This document shows positions 37,926 to 47,632 of a stretch of DNA of 64,000 bases, piece by piece. A program made the position numbers and the translations under genes. The stretch is from JAOTYV01 sp041557595. Lineage in GTDB: Bacteria; Pseudomonadota; Alphaproteobacteria; UBA8366. A model generated the notes under the pieces. It had not been told where the DNA came from, ran no database searches, and saw only the letters and a list, made by a program, of their open reading frames with translations. The first letter of the stretch is position 1. The number at the start of each line of letters is the position of its first letter. Location of the stretch: positions 5,242 through 69,241 of the forward strand of contig JBFFGE010000003.1 of assembly GCA_041557595.1 (NCBI GenBank), given 5' to 3'.

Positions 37926-38933
37926 TTACGGATGCGTAAAATCTTCCGCTAGATTATCGGCTCTTTTGCGACGTTCCCACGCCGCTGCGGTTTCGATGAT
38001 TCCGCCCAGGTTCGCAATGCGCGGCTCCCAAGAGAGCAACCGCGCGGCACGGCGGGCATCTGCGATTGCTTCGACCGGGTCGCCGGGGCGACGGCTGTCG
38101 ACATGCCGCGGCACCGTCTTGCCTAACACTCGTTCGACCGCCGAAATGACGTCATAGACGGAGTACCCTTTGCCGACGCCGAGGTTTATCGCCGTGGACT
38201 CTCCGCCGCTCAACAGATAGTCGAGCGTCGCGACATGCGCCTGGGCCAAATCGCTTACATGGATGTAGTCACGAATCGCGGTGCCGTCCGGCGTGTCGTA
38301 ATCGTCGCCGAAAACGGTTAGCGGCTTCGATAGGCCGAATGCGGCGCGAATGGCCAAGGGAACAAGATGCGTTTCCGGGTCGTGGCATTCGCCAAGCTCG
38401 CCATCCGGGTCGGCGCCGGCGGCATTGAAGTATCGCAGGGATGCCCAGCGAAGCCCGCATGTCGCGCCGAAGTCTTCGATCATCCGTTCGCCGATGAGTT
38501 TGGAATACGCATAGGGATTCGTCGGACGGAGGCGATGGTTCTCGCGGATCGGCGTGGTCTCCGGATTGCCATAAATCGATGCGGTGCTCGAGAAAACCAG
38601 GGCGGAAACCTTCGCCTTTCGTATCGCTCGGAGCAGCGTGTGGGTCCCGAGCACATTGTTTTCATAGTATTTCTGTGGATTGGCGACCGAATCACCGGCA
38701 TCGATATAGGCGGCGAAATGCATCACGGCGTCCGGTTTGTATTTTTGCAGAACCTCGGCCAATCGGGACGCGTCGCGCACATTCCCCTCTTCGAGCGCGC
38801 CCCATTTCACGAAGTCGCAGTCGCCGGATTCCAGGCTGTCATAAACGACAGGGTCGTGCGCCGCCCGTGCGAGCGCTTTGCATGTATGGCTACCGATATA
38901 GCCGGCGCCACCGGTTACGAGAACGCGTGCCAT
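37926..38933 (-). CDS. galE: UDP-glucose 4-epimerase
   Basis: A 335-aa extended short-chain dehydrogenase. The NAD-binding GGAGYIGSHT (8-17), the SSTASIYG segment with the catalytic Ser/Thr, and the YAYSK catalytic Tyr/Lys are all present. It interconverts UDP-glucose and UDP-galactose for surface polysaccharide or galactose metabolism. The gene stands alone, with about 200-300 bases on each side and no gene for galactose use nearby. Confidence 0.94.
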   Translation of the reverse strand: MARVLVTGGAGYIGSHTCKALARAAHDPVVYDSLESGDCDFVKWGALEEGNVRDASRLAEVLQKYKPDAVMHFAAYIDAGDSVANPQKYYENNVLGTHTLLRAIRKAKVSALVFSSTASIYGNPETTPIRENHRLRPTNPYAYSKLIGERMIEDFGATCGLRWASLRYFNAAGADPDGELGECHDPETHLVPLAIRAAFGLSKPLTVFGDDYDTPDGTAIRDYIHVSDLAQAHVATLDYLLSGGESTAINLGVGKGYSVYDVISAVERVLGKTVPRHVDSRRPGDPVEAIADARRAARLLSWEPRIANLGGIIETAAAWERRKRADNLAEDFTHP

Positions 38934-39229
38934 AGACCCTCACGACTGAAATTCGGTGGCTTGATCAGCCCAGGGATAGCAATAGTAAGATGTGCGGACC
39001 TGAAAAATACAGTGGGCTAAAGGTTTAGCCATCACGAGGGGCCAATTGCATCGCCGATGGATCGGACACCGCCCATACCCGGCATGGAGTCAATTCTTGA
39101 TGGCGGTCCGGAATGACACCGTCACGCGCGCGGCGCGAAGGGTGGGCCATTCGGGCCGAGGCGGGTTCCCGGCTTGAATTTTCGGTAGGGGCGGTCGCGC
39201 GGGTCTAGCGGGCATCCGCCCGGTTCGAA

Positions 39230-42001
39230 TTAGACGGACATCGCCATTTTCTCGATCCGCGCGGCGCAGTACTTGAATTCGGGGATCTTGCCGAAGGGGT
39301 CGACCTGCGGATTGGTCAGCATATTCGCCGGCGCTTCCGAAAAGCAGAATGGAATGAAGATCATGCCGTCCGCGACGTCGCGATCGGCGCGCGCCTTGAG
39401 CGTTATGGCGCCGCGCCGGGTGGCGACGGTAATCATGTCGCCGGCGGTAATGCCGAGCCGCGCCATTTCCCGGGGATTGAGGCCGGCGATCGCCTCCGGC
39501 TCCAGTTGGTCGAGAGTCGCCGCGCGGCGGGTCATCGATCCGGTATGCCAATGCTCCAGCAGGCGGCCCGTCGTCAGCACGAACGGGAAATCGTCGTCCG
39601 GCATTTCGTCCGGCGGCAGCAGGTCGGTGGGGACGATCTTGGCCCGGCCCGACACCGTGGGGAACGATTGCGCAAACATGATCTCGTTGCCCGGTTTGTC
39701 GGGCGCGTCGCAGGGATAGGTAACCGCGTCCTCGCGGAGCAGGCGGTCCCAGGTAATGTTGTTGAGCGAGGGCATGACCTCGGCCATTTCGGCGAAGACC
39801 TCCGATACCTGGGCGTAGGGCCAGTCCAATCCGATGCGCCGTGCGATCTCGGTAATCAGCTCCCAGTCCTGCCGCGCCTGTCCGGGCGGATCGATAACCG
39901 GGCGGGCGAGCTGTACCTCGCGGTTGGTGTTGGTGAAGGTGCCCCATTTTTCCGCATGGGCGGACGCGGGCAGGATCACATCGGCATGCCAGGCGGTTTC
40001 GGTCAGGAAAATATCCTGCACGACGAGGTGCTCCAGCGCGGCGAGCGCTTCGCGGGCGTGCTGCACATCGGGGTCGGACATGGCGGGGTTTTCGCCCAGA
40101 ATATACATGCCCTTGATCTTGCCGTCGTTGATCGCATGCATGATCTCGACAACGGTCAGGCCTTTCACGGGATCGAGCGTCGTGCCCCAGAATTCCTCGA
40201 ACCGGGCGCGGATGTCATCGTCTTCGACGGATTGATAGTCCGGAAAGACCATCGGGATCAGGCCGGCGTCGGACGCCCCTTGCACGTTGTTTTGACCGCG
40301 CAGCGGATGCAGGCCGGTGCCGGGGCGGCCGATTTGCCCGGTCGTTAAGGCGAGAGCGATCAGGCATCTGGCGTTGTCCGTGCCGTGCGTGTGTTGCGAT
40401 ATGCCCATGCCCCAGAAGATGATGGACCGTTCCGATTTGGCGTAGAGGCGCGCGATCTCGCGGATTTTGTCGGCCGGAATATCGCAGACCGCCTGCATGT
40501 CTTCGGGCGAAAAATCGCGGACCTTTTCCTTGAGCGCTTCGAAACCTTCCGTATGCGCCTGGATGTACTGGATGTCGTACAGGTCTTCCTCGACGATGGT
40601 GTGGAGCATGGCGTTGAGAAGCGCCACGTCCCGGCCGGGCTTGAATTGCAGGATATGATCGGCATAGCGCGCGATGCCCTGGTTCTGGCCGCGCGGATCC
40701 ATGACGACGAGTTGGGCGCCCCGGTCCGCGGCATTCTTGAGGAAGGTCGCGGCGACGGGATGATTTTCGGCCGGCCGCGCGCCGATAACGATGATGCAAT
40801 CGGAATCCTTTGCCGCCGTAAACGGGGCCGTTACCGCGCCGGAGTTGAGGCCTTCCATCAACGCCGCGACGGAAGACGCATGGCACAGCCGGGTGCAATG
40901 ATCGACATTGTTGGTCTCGAAGCCCTGCCGAATGAGTTTCTGGAACAGATAGGCTTCTTCGTTCGAACCTTTCGCGGAGCCGAATCCGGCGATCGCCTTG
41001 CCGCCGTCGCGATGATGGATTTCCGTCAGGCCCGACGCGGCGAGGGCGAGCGCCTCTTCCCAGCTTGCCTCGCGGAACACTTGCGCCCAATCGCTCGCCT
41101 CGAGGCGCATGTTGGCGTCTTTGGCGACGCCCTCTTTGCGAATAAGCGGCGTCTTCAGTCGGTCGGGGTGATGAATGTAGTCGAAGCCGAAGCGCCCTTT
41201 GACGCAGAGCCGGTTCTCGTTCGCCGGTCCATCGCGGCCATCGACGTAGAGGATCTTGTTGTCCTTTACGTGCACCGTTGTCTGGCAACCGACACCGCAA
41301 TACGGGCACAGCGTATCGACACTCTTGTCTTCGAAGGCGATGCGTTTGCCGGATTTCTCGTCGATGAGGCTGCGTTCCATGAGCGCGCCGGTCGGACACG
41401 CCTGTACGCACTCGCCGCAGGCGACACAGGTGCTGTCGCCCATGCCTTCATCGAAGTCGAAGACGACCTTTGCCTGATGGCCGCGATACGCCATGCCGAT
41501 GACGTCGTTCATCTGCACTTCGCGGCAGGCCCGGACGCACAGACCGCAATTGATGCAGGCGTCGAGGTTTACGGCGATCGCGGAATGGCTGTAGTCGGCG
41601 GCGGGTTTTCGGTCCGACGGGTAGCGGCTCGTAGGCTCGATCTCCATCGATGCGACCCAATCCCAAAACTTGGATTTCGGGTCGTGGCTTTCGGGCTGCT
41701 GCGGCTGATCGGCGAGCAGCAGTTCGAAAACCATCTTGCGCGCCTTTTTCGCCCGATCCGTCGCCGTTTTGACTTTCATTCCGGCGGAGACCTTGCGTTG
41801 GCACGACGCCGCCAGGACGCGCTCGCCCTCGACTTCGACCATGCAGGCGCGGCAATTGCCGTCGGCGCGGTATCCGGGCTCCGGTTGCCAGCAAAGATGC
41901 GGTATCGTTTCGCCCTGGCGTTGCGCCGCTTGCCAAATGGTCTCGTCCGGATCCGCTTCGACGTCGCGGCCGTTCAATTCAAATGTAATCTTTTTCTTCA
42001 T
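39230..42001 (-). CDS. fdsA: NAD-type formate dehydrogenase, molybdopterin subunit alpha
   Basis: A 923-aa FdsA-type catalytic subunit from the ATG at 42001 (MKKKITFELNG). It has an N-terminal [2Fe-2S] ferredoxin domain (CRACMVEVEG), then two 4Fe-4S motifs (CINCGLCVRAC, CVACGECVQAC). The Mo-bis-MGD domain begins CPYCGVGCQTTVHV. The Mo ligand is C373 in VDHCTRLCHAS, a Cys and not selenocysteine. It oxidises formate to CO2 and passes electrons to the FdsG-FdsB partner encoded 50 bases upstream. It lies in the same region as formyl-CoA genes, so it may consume formate released there. Confidence 0.93.
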   Translation of the reverse strand: MKKKITFELNGRDVEADPDETIWQAAQRQGETIPHLCWQPEPGYRADGNCRACMVEVEGERVLAASCQRKVSAGMKVKTATDRAKKARKMVFELLLADQPQQPESHDPKSKFWDWVASMEIEPTSRYPSDRKPAADYSHSAIAVNLDACINCGLCVRACREVQMNDVIGMAYRGHQAKVVFDFDEGMGDSTCVACGECVQACPTGALMERSLIDEKSGKRIAFEDKSVDTLCPYCGVGCQTTVHVKDNKILYVDGRDGPANENRLCVKGRFGFDYIHHPDRLKTPLIRKEGVAKDANMRLEASDWAQVFREASWEEALALAASGLTEIHHRDGGKAIAGFGSAKGSNEEAYLFQKLIRQGFETNNVDHCTRLCHASSVAALMEGLNSGAVTAPFTAAKDSDCIIVIGARPAENHPVAATFLKNAADRGAQLVVMDPRGQNQGIARYADHILQFKPGRDVALLNAMLHTIVEEDLYDIQYIQAHTEGFEALKEKVRDFSPEDMQAVCDIPADKIREIARLYAKSERSIIFWGMGISQHTHGTDNARCLIALALTTGQIGRPGTGLHPLRGQNNVQGASDAGLIPMVFPDYQSVEDDDIRARFEEFWGTTLDPVKGLTVVEIMHAINDGKIKGMYILGENPAMSDPDVQHAREALAALEHLVVQDIFLTETAWHADVILPASAHAEKWGTFTNTNREVQLARPVIDPPGQARQDWELITEIARRIGLDWPYAQVSEVFAEMAEVMPSLNNITWDRLLREDAVTYPCDAPDKPGNEIMFAQSFPTVSGRAKIVPTDLLPPDEMPDDDFPFVLTTGRLLEHWHTGSMTRRAATLDQLEPEAIAGLNPREMARLGITAGDMITVATRRGAITLKARADRDVADGMIFIPFCFSEAPANMLTNPQVDPFGKIPEFKYCAARIEKMAMSV

Positions 42002-42051
42002 CTTGCGCTCCGCGCATTGCCGTCGACGGTCGGGAATTGGATGCAGCCATG

Positions 42052-43737
42052 TTATTTCAGGTCGTCCGGAAAGTATCGTAATGCGCTCAGGAGTGGGTTC
42101 GGGGCGGCTTGCCCCAAACCGCAAATCGACGCTTCGGCCATGACCTCGGCGAGGTCGCGAAGAAGTTCTTCGTCCCAATCCGGCCGGGTCATGAGCTGCA
42201 CGGCTTTCGACGTTCCGTTGCGGCACGGCGTGCATTGTCCGCAGCTTTCATCCTCGAAGAAGCGCATGAGGTTGAGGGCGGCATCCCTGATGTTGTCCTG
42301 GTCGGACAGGAAGACCACCGCGTGGCTGCCGACGAAGCAGCCGTGTTTTTCGAGCGTTCCGAAGTCCAGGGGAATGTTTGCCAAATCGGCGGGGAGAATG
42401 CCGCCGGAAGCCCCGCCGGGAAGATAGCCTTTAAGCGTATGACCGTCCGCCATGCCGCCGGAAGCGGCGAGAAGGTCTTCCGCGGTCGAACCCGCCGGCA
42501 TCAGCTTGACGCCCGGCGTCTTCACGCGGCCCGAAACCGAATAGGTGCGCAATCCCTTCGCGCCATTCTTGCCCTGCGTCGCAAACCATTCGGCGCCGTT
42601 TTCGATGATCGCCGGGACCCAGTAAAGCGTCTCGACGTTGTTGACCAGGGTCGGCCGGTCGAAGACGCCGACCTGCGCAACATAGGGCGGTCGATGGCGG
42701 GGGAGGCCGCGCTTGCCCTCGATGCTCTCGATCATCGCGCTTTCTTCACCGCAGATGTAGGCGCCGGCGCCGCGTCGAAGATGGACTTTCGTGTGGTCGA
42801 CCAGCCCCGCATTTTTGGCCGCCGAGATCTCGCATTTGAGGATCGCCAGGACGGCCGGGTATTCGTCGCGGATGTACAGGAAGACTTCCTCGGCCTCGAC
42901 GGCCCAGGCGGCGATCAGCATGCCTTCGAGAAATTTGTGCGGTTCGGTCTCCAGGAAATGGCGATCCTTGAAGGTTCCCGGCTCGCCCTCGTCTCCGTTG
43001 ACGGCCATCAGGCGCGGACCCTCGGTGTCGCGCACCAGGCCCCACTTTCTGCCGGTCGGAAAGCCTGCCCCTCCCAGACCGCGCAGGCCGCCGTCCGAAA
43101 GGGTCGCAATGACGTCGTCGACGCTTCTCGCGCCATCGAGGCAACTCTCGAGAACGCCGTACCCGCCGCCCGCGCGGTAGGTTTCGTAGTCCTGATAGTG
43201 CGGCATCTCGGGATGGACATCCCCCGCCGCCGCGAGGGTCTGTACGGTCTCAACGGTCGCATGGGGGACATGGCGATGTCCGATCTCGCAGACCGGCGCC
43301 TGATGGCAGGCCCCCATACAGGGTGCGCGAACCAAGCGAACGCCCGCCAAGTCGGCGGCCGCGAGGTCACGATGCAGTTCTTCGGCGCCGGCAAGTGCGC
43401 AGCTAAGACTGTCGCACACGCGCACCGTGGTCGGCGCCGGCCGCTCGGCGCCGTCGGGCACGACATCGAAATGCGCGTAAAACGTGGCGACTTCGTACAC
43501 CTCCGCCATCGGGATGCGCAGAAGTTCGGCGAGGCTGTGCAGATGCGATGCGGGCAAGCATTTTTCCGCATCCTGGATCAGGTGCAGATATTCGATCAAC
43601 AACGCGCGTTCAAAGGGGCCGTCGCCGATCAGCGCACGGACGGAGTCGATTTCGGTCTCTTTGGCGACCCGGCCTTTCGGGTGGAGGAGCGCCTTACGTC
43701 GGCCCGCGCCGGGATGTACTGAAGAGTCACCGGCCAT
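42052..43737 (-). CDS. fdsB: Formate dehydrogenase FdsG-FdsB fusion (diaphorase subunit)
   Basis: A 561-aa protein fusing a NuoE/FdsG-like [2Fe-2S] domain (about 25-165) to a NuoF/FdsB-like FMN/NAD domain (about 180-561). The first domain has C108 and C113 (VCDSLSC) and APCMGACHQAP. The second has GLRGLGGAGFPTGRKW, the NGDEGEPGTFKDR FMN loop and the 4Fe-4S ligands SCGQCTPCR. It takes electrons from FdsA and reduces NAD. In many bacteria FdsG and FdsB are separate. fdhD, needed to sulfurate the cofactor, is not in the window. Confidence 0.92.
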   Translation of the reverse strand: MAGDSSVHPGAGRRKALLHPKGRVAKETEIDSVRALIGDGPFERALLIEYLHLIQDAEKCLPASHLHSLAELLRIPMAEVYEVATFYAHFDVVPDGAERPAPTTVRVCDSLSCALAGAEELHRDLAAADLAGVRLVRAPCMGACHQAPVCEIGHRHVPHATVETVQTLAAAGDVHPEMPHYQDYETYRAGGGYGVLESCLDGARSVDDVIATLSDGGLRGLGGAGFPTGRKWGLVRDTEGPRLMAVNGDEGEPGTFKDRHFLETEPHKFLEGMLIAAWAVEAEEVFLYIRDEYPAVLAILKCEISAAKNAGLVDHTKVHLRRGAGAYICGEESAMIESIEGKRGLPRHRPPYVAQVGVFDRPTLVNNVETLYWVPAIIENGAEWFATQGKNGAKGLRTYSVSGRVKTPGVKLMPAGSTAEDLLAASGGMADGHTLKGYLPGGASGGILPADLANIPLDFGTLEKHGCFVGSHAVVFLSDQDNIRDAALNLMRFFEDESCGQCTPCRNGTSKAVQLMTRPDWDEELLRDLAEVMAEASICGLGQAAPNPLLSALRYFPDDLK

Positions 43738-43840
43738 GCTTGTTTGCCCCAGAATACCATTTCATATGCGCGAGCCATCTGCGCAGTGACGTCTACTGTC
43801 GAACGAACTTGTTGCTGACCCAGGTAGCATACGGATTTGG

Positions 43841-43853
43841 GTATACCATATGC
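43841..43853 (+). promoter_or_regulatory. Putative GntR operator, site A
   Basis: GTATACCATATGC, an inverted repeat of GYATAC half-sites with one base between. Part of a four-site set sharing GTMTAY-N-RTATGC in this region. Confidence 0.5.
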
Positions 43854-44074
43854 CTAAATGACGCACCTGTCGACAGGCGCGGGTGTGTGCCGGGCGTGCA
43901 CGGCGGATGCAAAAGGCCGGATGCCGCCGGCAAAACTTGCAACGTGCGGCGGTGTATCGTTCACAGGTCAGCTAAGCAAAATGTGACGGTTTAACAATCG
44001 CAAGGGTCGGCCTGAATCCATCTATGGTGGATAAAGCAGCGTCTAAAATCCGTCTTGCGACGGTCATCATATTT

Positions 44075-44087
44075 GCATACGGTATAC
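44075..44087 (-). promoter_or_regulatory. Putative GntR operator, site B (upstream of tctC)
   Basis: On the minus strand GTATACCGTATGC, preceded by TTG. It lies about 170 bases before the tctC start and differs from site A at one base. Confidence 0.55.
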
Positions 44088-44256
44088 CAAACCCTCGCGG
44101 TTTCCGAAGTGACGCAGACATTGCCGCACCGGAAAAAGTCAACGGTTTGCCGACCTTCAAGCGAGGGATGGTTGAGCGATCGGTCGGAAGGCGCCGCAAG
44201 AGCAGCCGGATCGGTAACACGGCATAAACAAAACAAATTTCACGGAGGAAGCGTCA

Positions 44257-45252
44257 ATGCCTGTACGGAAGAAAGCTTCGTTGCTTGTTTTAGGACTCGG
44301 ATCAACCGCAATGGTGATTATGGCCGGCGCGACTGCGGCGAACGCCGAATGGAAGCCGGCAAAGCCAATTGAGTTTGTCGTGATGGCCGGCAAGGGCGGC
44401 GGCGCCGACAAGGCCGTTCGGCTCATGCAATCCATCATCGCGAAAGAGAAATTAGGGCCGGTCGTCAATCCGGTGAACAAACCCGGCGGGACCGGCGCGG
44501 AAGCCCTCGTGTATATGAATCAAAAGAAGGGGGACGATCATACGATCATGTTCACCCTGAACAGCTTTTACACGACGCCGTTGAGGCAGCCGAATCTTGG
44601 GGTCGATATCGCAACCTTCACCCCCGTTATGCGCATGGCGGAAGATACCTTCTGTTTGTGGGTCAATAAGGCCCGCAAGGATGGCCAGGAAATCAAGACC
44701 GTGCCGCAGTTCGTGAAAGCGGCCAAGGCTGCCGGCAGCAAATGGATCATGGCGGGCACGGGCAAGGCGTCCGAAGACAACCTGCTCACCGATTTCTTGA
44801 ACACTGCATACGGTTTGAAGATGAAGTATGTGCCGTACAAGGGCGGTGGACGCGTCGCCAAGGAATTGGCCGGCAACAATGCGGATTCGACCGTCAACAA
44901 CCCGTCCGAGCAAATGGGCTTTTACGAGGCCGGCAAGACCCGTCCGATTGCTTGTTTCACGCCGGAGCGGATCGGTCTCTTCAAAGAGGCACCGACCTTT
45001 AAGGAACTCGGTCAGGACTTCGTCTACTACATGCAGCGGACCGTCGTGGGTGCGCCGGGCATGAGCGACGGCGCCAAGAAATACTATAAGGACCTTTTCA
45101 CGAAGGTCTTCAATTCCAAAGATTGGCAATCCTACCGAAACAAGAGAGCCCTTGTCGGCGAGGCGCTCACCGGCCCGGAGTTGGTGTCATATTGGAAGAA
45201 AGAGCGCGATATCCATCGTGCAATGTTGAAGAAGATGGGCGCCATAAAGTAA
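44257..45252 (+). CDS. Tripartite tricarboxylate transporter substrate-binding protein (TctC/Bug)
   Basis: A 331-aa periplasmic receptor with a signal peptide (cleavage after ANA, about residue 30) and the Bug-family fold. Typical signatures are the PIEFVVMAGKGGGADKAVR start and NKPGGTGAEAL. A GGAGG lies ten bases before the ATG. Bug proteins bind small carboxylates such as citrate, tartrate or aromatic acids; the ligand cannot be read from sequence. The gene is first in a complete tctC-tctB-tctA set followed by a GntR regulator. Confidence 0.9.
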   Translation: MPVRKKASLLVLGLGSTAMVIMAGATAANAEWKPAKPIEFVVMAGKGGGADKAVRLMQSIIAKEKLGPVVNPVNKPGGTGAEALVYMNQKKGDDHTIMFTLNSFYTTPLRQPNLGVDIATFTPVMRMAEDTFCLWVNKARKDGQEIKTVPQFVKAAKAAGSKWIMAGTGKASEDNLLTDFLNTAYGLKMKYVPYKGGGRVAKELAGNNADSTVNNPSEQMGFYEAGKTRPIACFTPERIGLFKEAPTFKELGQDFVYYMQRTVVGAPGMSDGAKKYYKDLFTKVFNSKDWQSYRNKRALVGEALTGPELVSYWKKERDIHRAMLKKMGAIK

Positions 45253-45312
45253 CGCCGGGACGATCGATTCCGGCGCGAGCCGAATTGTCCATGTGATTTG
45301 GAGGGGTGGGTC

Positions 45313-45828
45313 ATGACCGTGCGCAAAGCCGAGTTGTTCATGGCTCTGATCATGGCCTCCCTCTCCGGTTACCTCATGTGGAAGAGCGCCGAACTGCCGA
45401 TCGGCTGGATTGCCGATGAAGGGCCTGGTGGCGGCGCCTGGCCTTTCTGGCTTGCCACGGTAATGTTGCTGAGTTGCGGCTGGATCCTTGTGAACTGGGT
45501 GCGGCGCACTTCCTGGCCCTCGAAATCGGAGGCGCCGTTTTTCGAATCCGGCGTATTGAAAGACGTCAGTGCCGTGGCGATCGCGCTGACGGTTACCATT
45601 GCGCTGTTCGACTACATCGGCGCCTATCTTTCGCTGTTCTTCTTCATCGCGTTTTATGTCGGCGTTCTTGGGCGTCACCGATTGCTGACGACCGCGCTCT
45701 TCAGCGTGCTCACGCCGATCATCACCTTTTTCTTTTTCGAGATCGGGGTGAAAATTATTCTCCCGAAAGGTTTCACGGAACCGTTCTTCTTTCCGATCTT
45801 CAAGTTTTTTGGAATGGGCGGGCTTTAG
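45313..45828 (+). CDS. Tripartite tricarboxylate transporter small membrane subunit (TctB)
   Basis: A 171-aa protein with four membrane helices (about 7-25, 40-60, 87-105 and 110-150) and the TctB-like PEGGAWPFWLA-type loop (here GPGGGAWPFWL). The ATG at 45313 has a GGAGGGG site; a TTG at 45298 is in frame but lies in that site. It is the second component of the transporter. Confidence 0.85.
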   Translation: MTVRKAELFMALIMASLSGYLMWKSAELPIGWIADEGPGGGAWPFWLATVMLLSCGWILVNWVRRTSWPSKSEAPFFESGVLKDVSAVAIALTVTIALFDYIGAYLSLFFFIAFYVGVLGRHRLLTTALFSVLTPIITFFFFEIGVKIILPKGFTEPFFFPIFKFFGMGGL

Positions 45829-45934
45829 GGCGCGAAAAATCGCGCTGCCGTCCAGGAGGCATGTTCGCAAGCAAGAACAATGGTGCTCCGTCGGGCTTCG
45901 GGTGGAAACGAATAAGTAGGGACAAGAATTTTCC

Positions 45935-47488
45935 ATGGTCGAGACGCTTGGTTTCCTAATCGACGGATTTGCCGTGGCACTCCAGCCGATGAATCTCGCC
46001 CTGATTGTCTTCGGTTGCGCGGTCGGTTTGTTCATCGGTGCAATGCCCGGCCTCGGCTCCGTGAATGGCGTGGCAATACTTCTGCCTCTCACCTTTCTGG
46101 TACCGCCGACCGGCGCGATCATATTCCTGGCGGCCCTCTATTACGGCGCCATGTATGGCGGGGCGGTGTCGTCGATTATGCTGGGGATACCCGGCGCCTC
46201 CACCGCCGTTGCCACCACGTTCGACGGCCGGCCGCTCGCGAAACAGGGATTGGCCGACAAGGCGCTGGTCGCGGCAGCCTTTGCCTCGTTCGTCGGCGGC
46301 ACGATTTCCGTCGTCCTGTTTACGCTGGCCGCGCCGCCGCTGGCGCATATCGCGCTTGTCTTCGGATCGCCCGAGGAATTTGCGTTGATGATGCTGGCCT
46401 TCGCGACCTTCGTCGGCCTGGGCGGGGACGATATCGCCAAGACGCTGTTTTCGATCTGCATAGGGCTGGTGCTCGCCGCCATCGGCACGGACATCATGAC
46501 CGGCGAGCCGCGGTTGATGCTGTTCGACTATCCCGGCTTCCTCAGCAAGATCAACTTTCTAATCCTCGCAATCGGTATTTACGGCATCGGCGAGATGCTG
46601 TGGACCATCGAAGAGCACCGGCGCAACGGCGGCAAGTCCATGCTGTCCGACGCCACCATCAGCCTCAAACGATCGCTCTCCCATCTGCGCGAGCTTCTCA
46701 AGACGTGGAAGACGATGGTGATGGGATCCGTGCTCGGGTATTTCGTCGGCATTCTTCCCGCGGCCGGGGCGACCCCGGGTTCGCTGATGGCCTATGGGTT
46801 CGGGAAGCAGATTTCGAAAAATCCGGAAACCTTCGGCAAGGGCAACATCGAAGGCGTTGTCGCGCCGGAATCCGCAAACAACGCCGCATCGACCGGATCG
46901 ATGCTTCCGATGCTGACGCTCGGCATTCCAGGATCACCGACGACGGCTATTCTGTTGGGCGGCATGGTCATCTGGGGGCTGGAACCGGGTCCCCGTCTCT
47001 TTACCGATCAAAAGGAATTCGTTTGGGGATTGATCGCATCGCTCTATGCGGCAAATCTGTTCGCACTGATCATCAACGTCGCCTTCATTCCCGCATTCAT
47101 CGCCGTTCTGCGTTTGCCCTTTACGCTGCTTGCGCCGATCATTTTCGTGCTCTGTATCGTTGGCGGCTATGCGCCGACCCAGCGTTTGTTCGATGTCTGG
47201 CTGATGCTGATATTCGGCGTCGTCGGTTACCTCATGCGCAAGCTCGAATATCCGGTCGCACCGGCGGTCCTGGCGATCGTTCTGGGGCCTCTTGCGGAGC
47301 CGGCCCTTCGGCAATCGCTGCTGATCAGCGGGGGCAGTTTTTCGATCTTCCTCGACATAGCCGAGCGGCCCTATGCCGCCGTGATTATGTACGTCGCGAT
47401 CATCCTTCTCCTGCTGCCCCTCCTCGGACCGTTGAGACGATGGATGAAGGAACGCACTGACGAGAAGGTCACCGAGCGACGGGGTTAA
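45935..47488 (+). CDS. Tripartite tricarboxylate transporter large membrane subunit (TctA)
   Basis: A 517-aa permease with about 12 hydrophobic helices. The conserved GAMPGLGSVNGVAILLPLTF loop and the YYGAMYGGAVSSIMLGIPG segment near the N-terminus, and GILPAAGATPGSLMAYG in the middle, are TctA signatures. With TctB it forms the sodium-coupled importer for the carboxylate captured by TctC. The gap of 106 bases after tctB contains nothing notable. Confidence 0.93.
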   Translation: MVETLGFLIDGFAVALQPMNLALIVFGCAVGLFIGAMPGLGSVNGVAILLPLTFLVPPTGAIIFLAALYYGAMYGGAVSSIMLGIPGASTAVATTFDGRPLAKQGLADKALVAAAFASFVGGTISVVLFTLAAPPLAHIALVFGSPEEFALMMLAFATFVGLGGDDIAKTLFSICIGLVLAAIGTDIMTGEPRLMLFDYPGFLSKINFLILAIGIYGIGEMLWTIEEHRRNGGKSMLSDATISLKRSLSHLRELLKTWKTMVMGSVLGYFVGILPAAGATPGSLMAYGFGKQISKNPETFGKGNIEGVVAPESANNAASTGSMLPMLTLGIPGSPTTAILLGGMVIWGLEPGPRLFTDQKEFVWGLIASLYAANLFALIINVAFIPAFIAVLRLPFTLLAPIIFVLCIVGGYAPTQRLFDVWLMLIFGVVGYLMRKLEYPVAPAVLAIVLGPLAEPALRQSLLISGGSFSIFLDIAERPYAAVIMYVAIILLLLPLLGPLRRWMKERTDEKVTERRG

Positions 47489-47544
47489 GCACATGGACGC
47501 CCTCTGTGGAAGGCGGCCGCAGTGTATGCAGGACCCCACAGTTG

Positions 47545-47557
47545 GTCTATTGTATGC
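47545..47557 (+). promoter_or_regulatory. Putative GntR operator, site C
   Basis: GTCTATTGTATGC. The 17 bases TTGGTCTATTGTATGCC here match site D upstream of the second gntR at 15 of 17 positions. It lies about 80 bases before the gntR start, which suggests autoregulation. Confidence 0.55.
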
Positions 47558-47632
47558 CAAGTTAATGTCCATTCGAGGCGCCGACCGCGCGGCGCGCCGG
47601 CGGGTTCTTTCGACAATTTGGAACGACGATTG

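Larger units (their letters stand above)
43738..44256. other. Divergent fds / tct control region
   Basis: 519 bases with no credible gene between the formate dehydrogenase and tctC starts; small open frames here lack ribosome-binding sites and family similarity. It contains two copies of a GTATAC-C-RTATGC motif (annotated separately) and a weaker half-site, ATATGC, near 43764. It is clearly a regulatory region for both directions. Confidence 0.6.

Noticed and set aside
40883..40885. Selenocysteine in the formate dehydrogenase
   Set aside because: The Mo-ligand codon is TGC (Cys), and the frame has no internal TGA.
44024..44227. Small ORF (67 aa) upstream of tctC
   Set aside because: No ribosome-binding site, no family similarity, and it overlaps the operator region.
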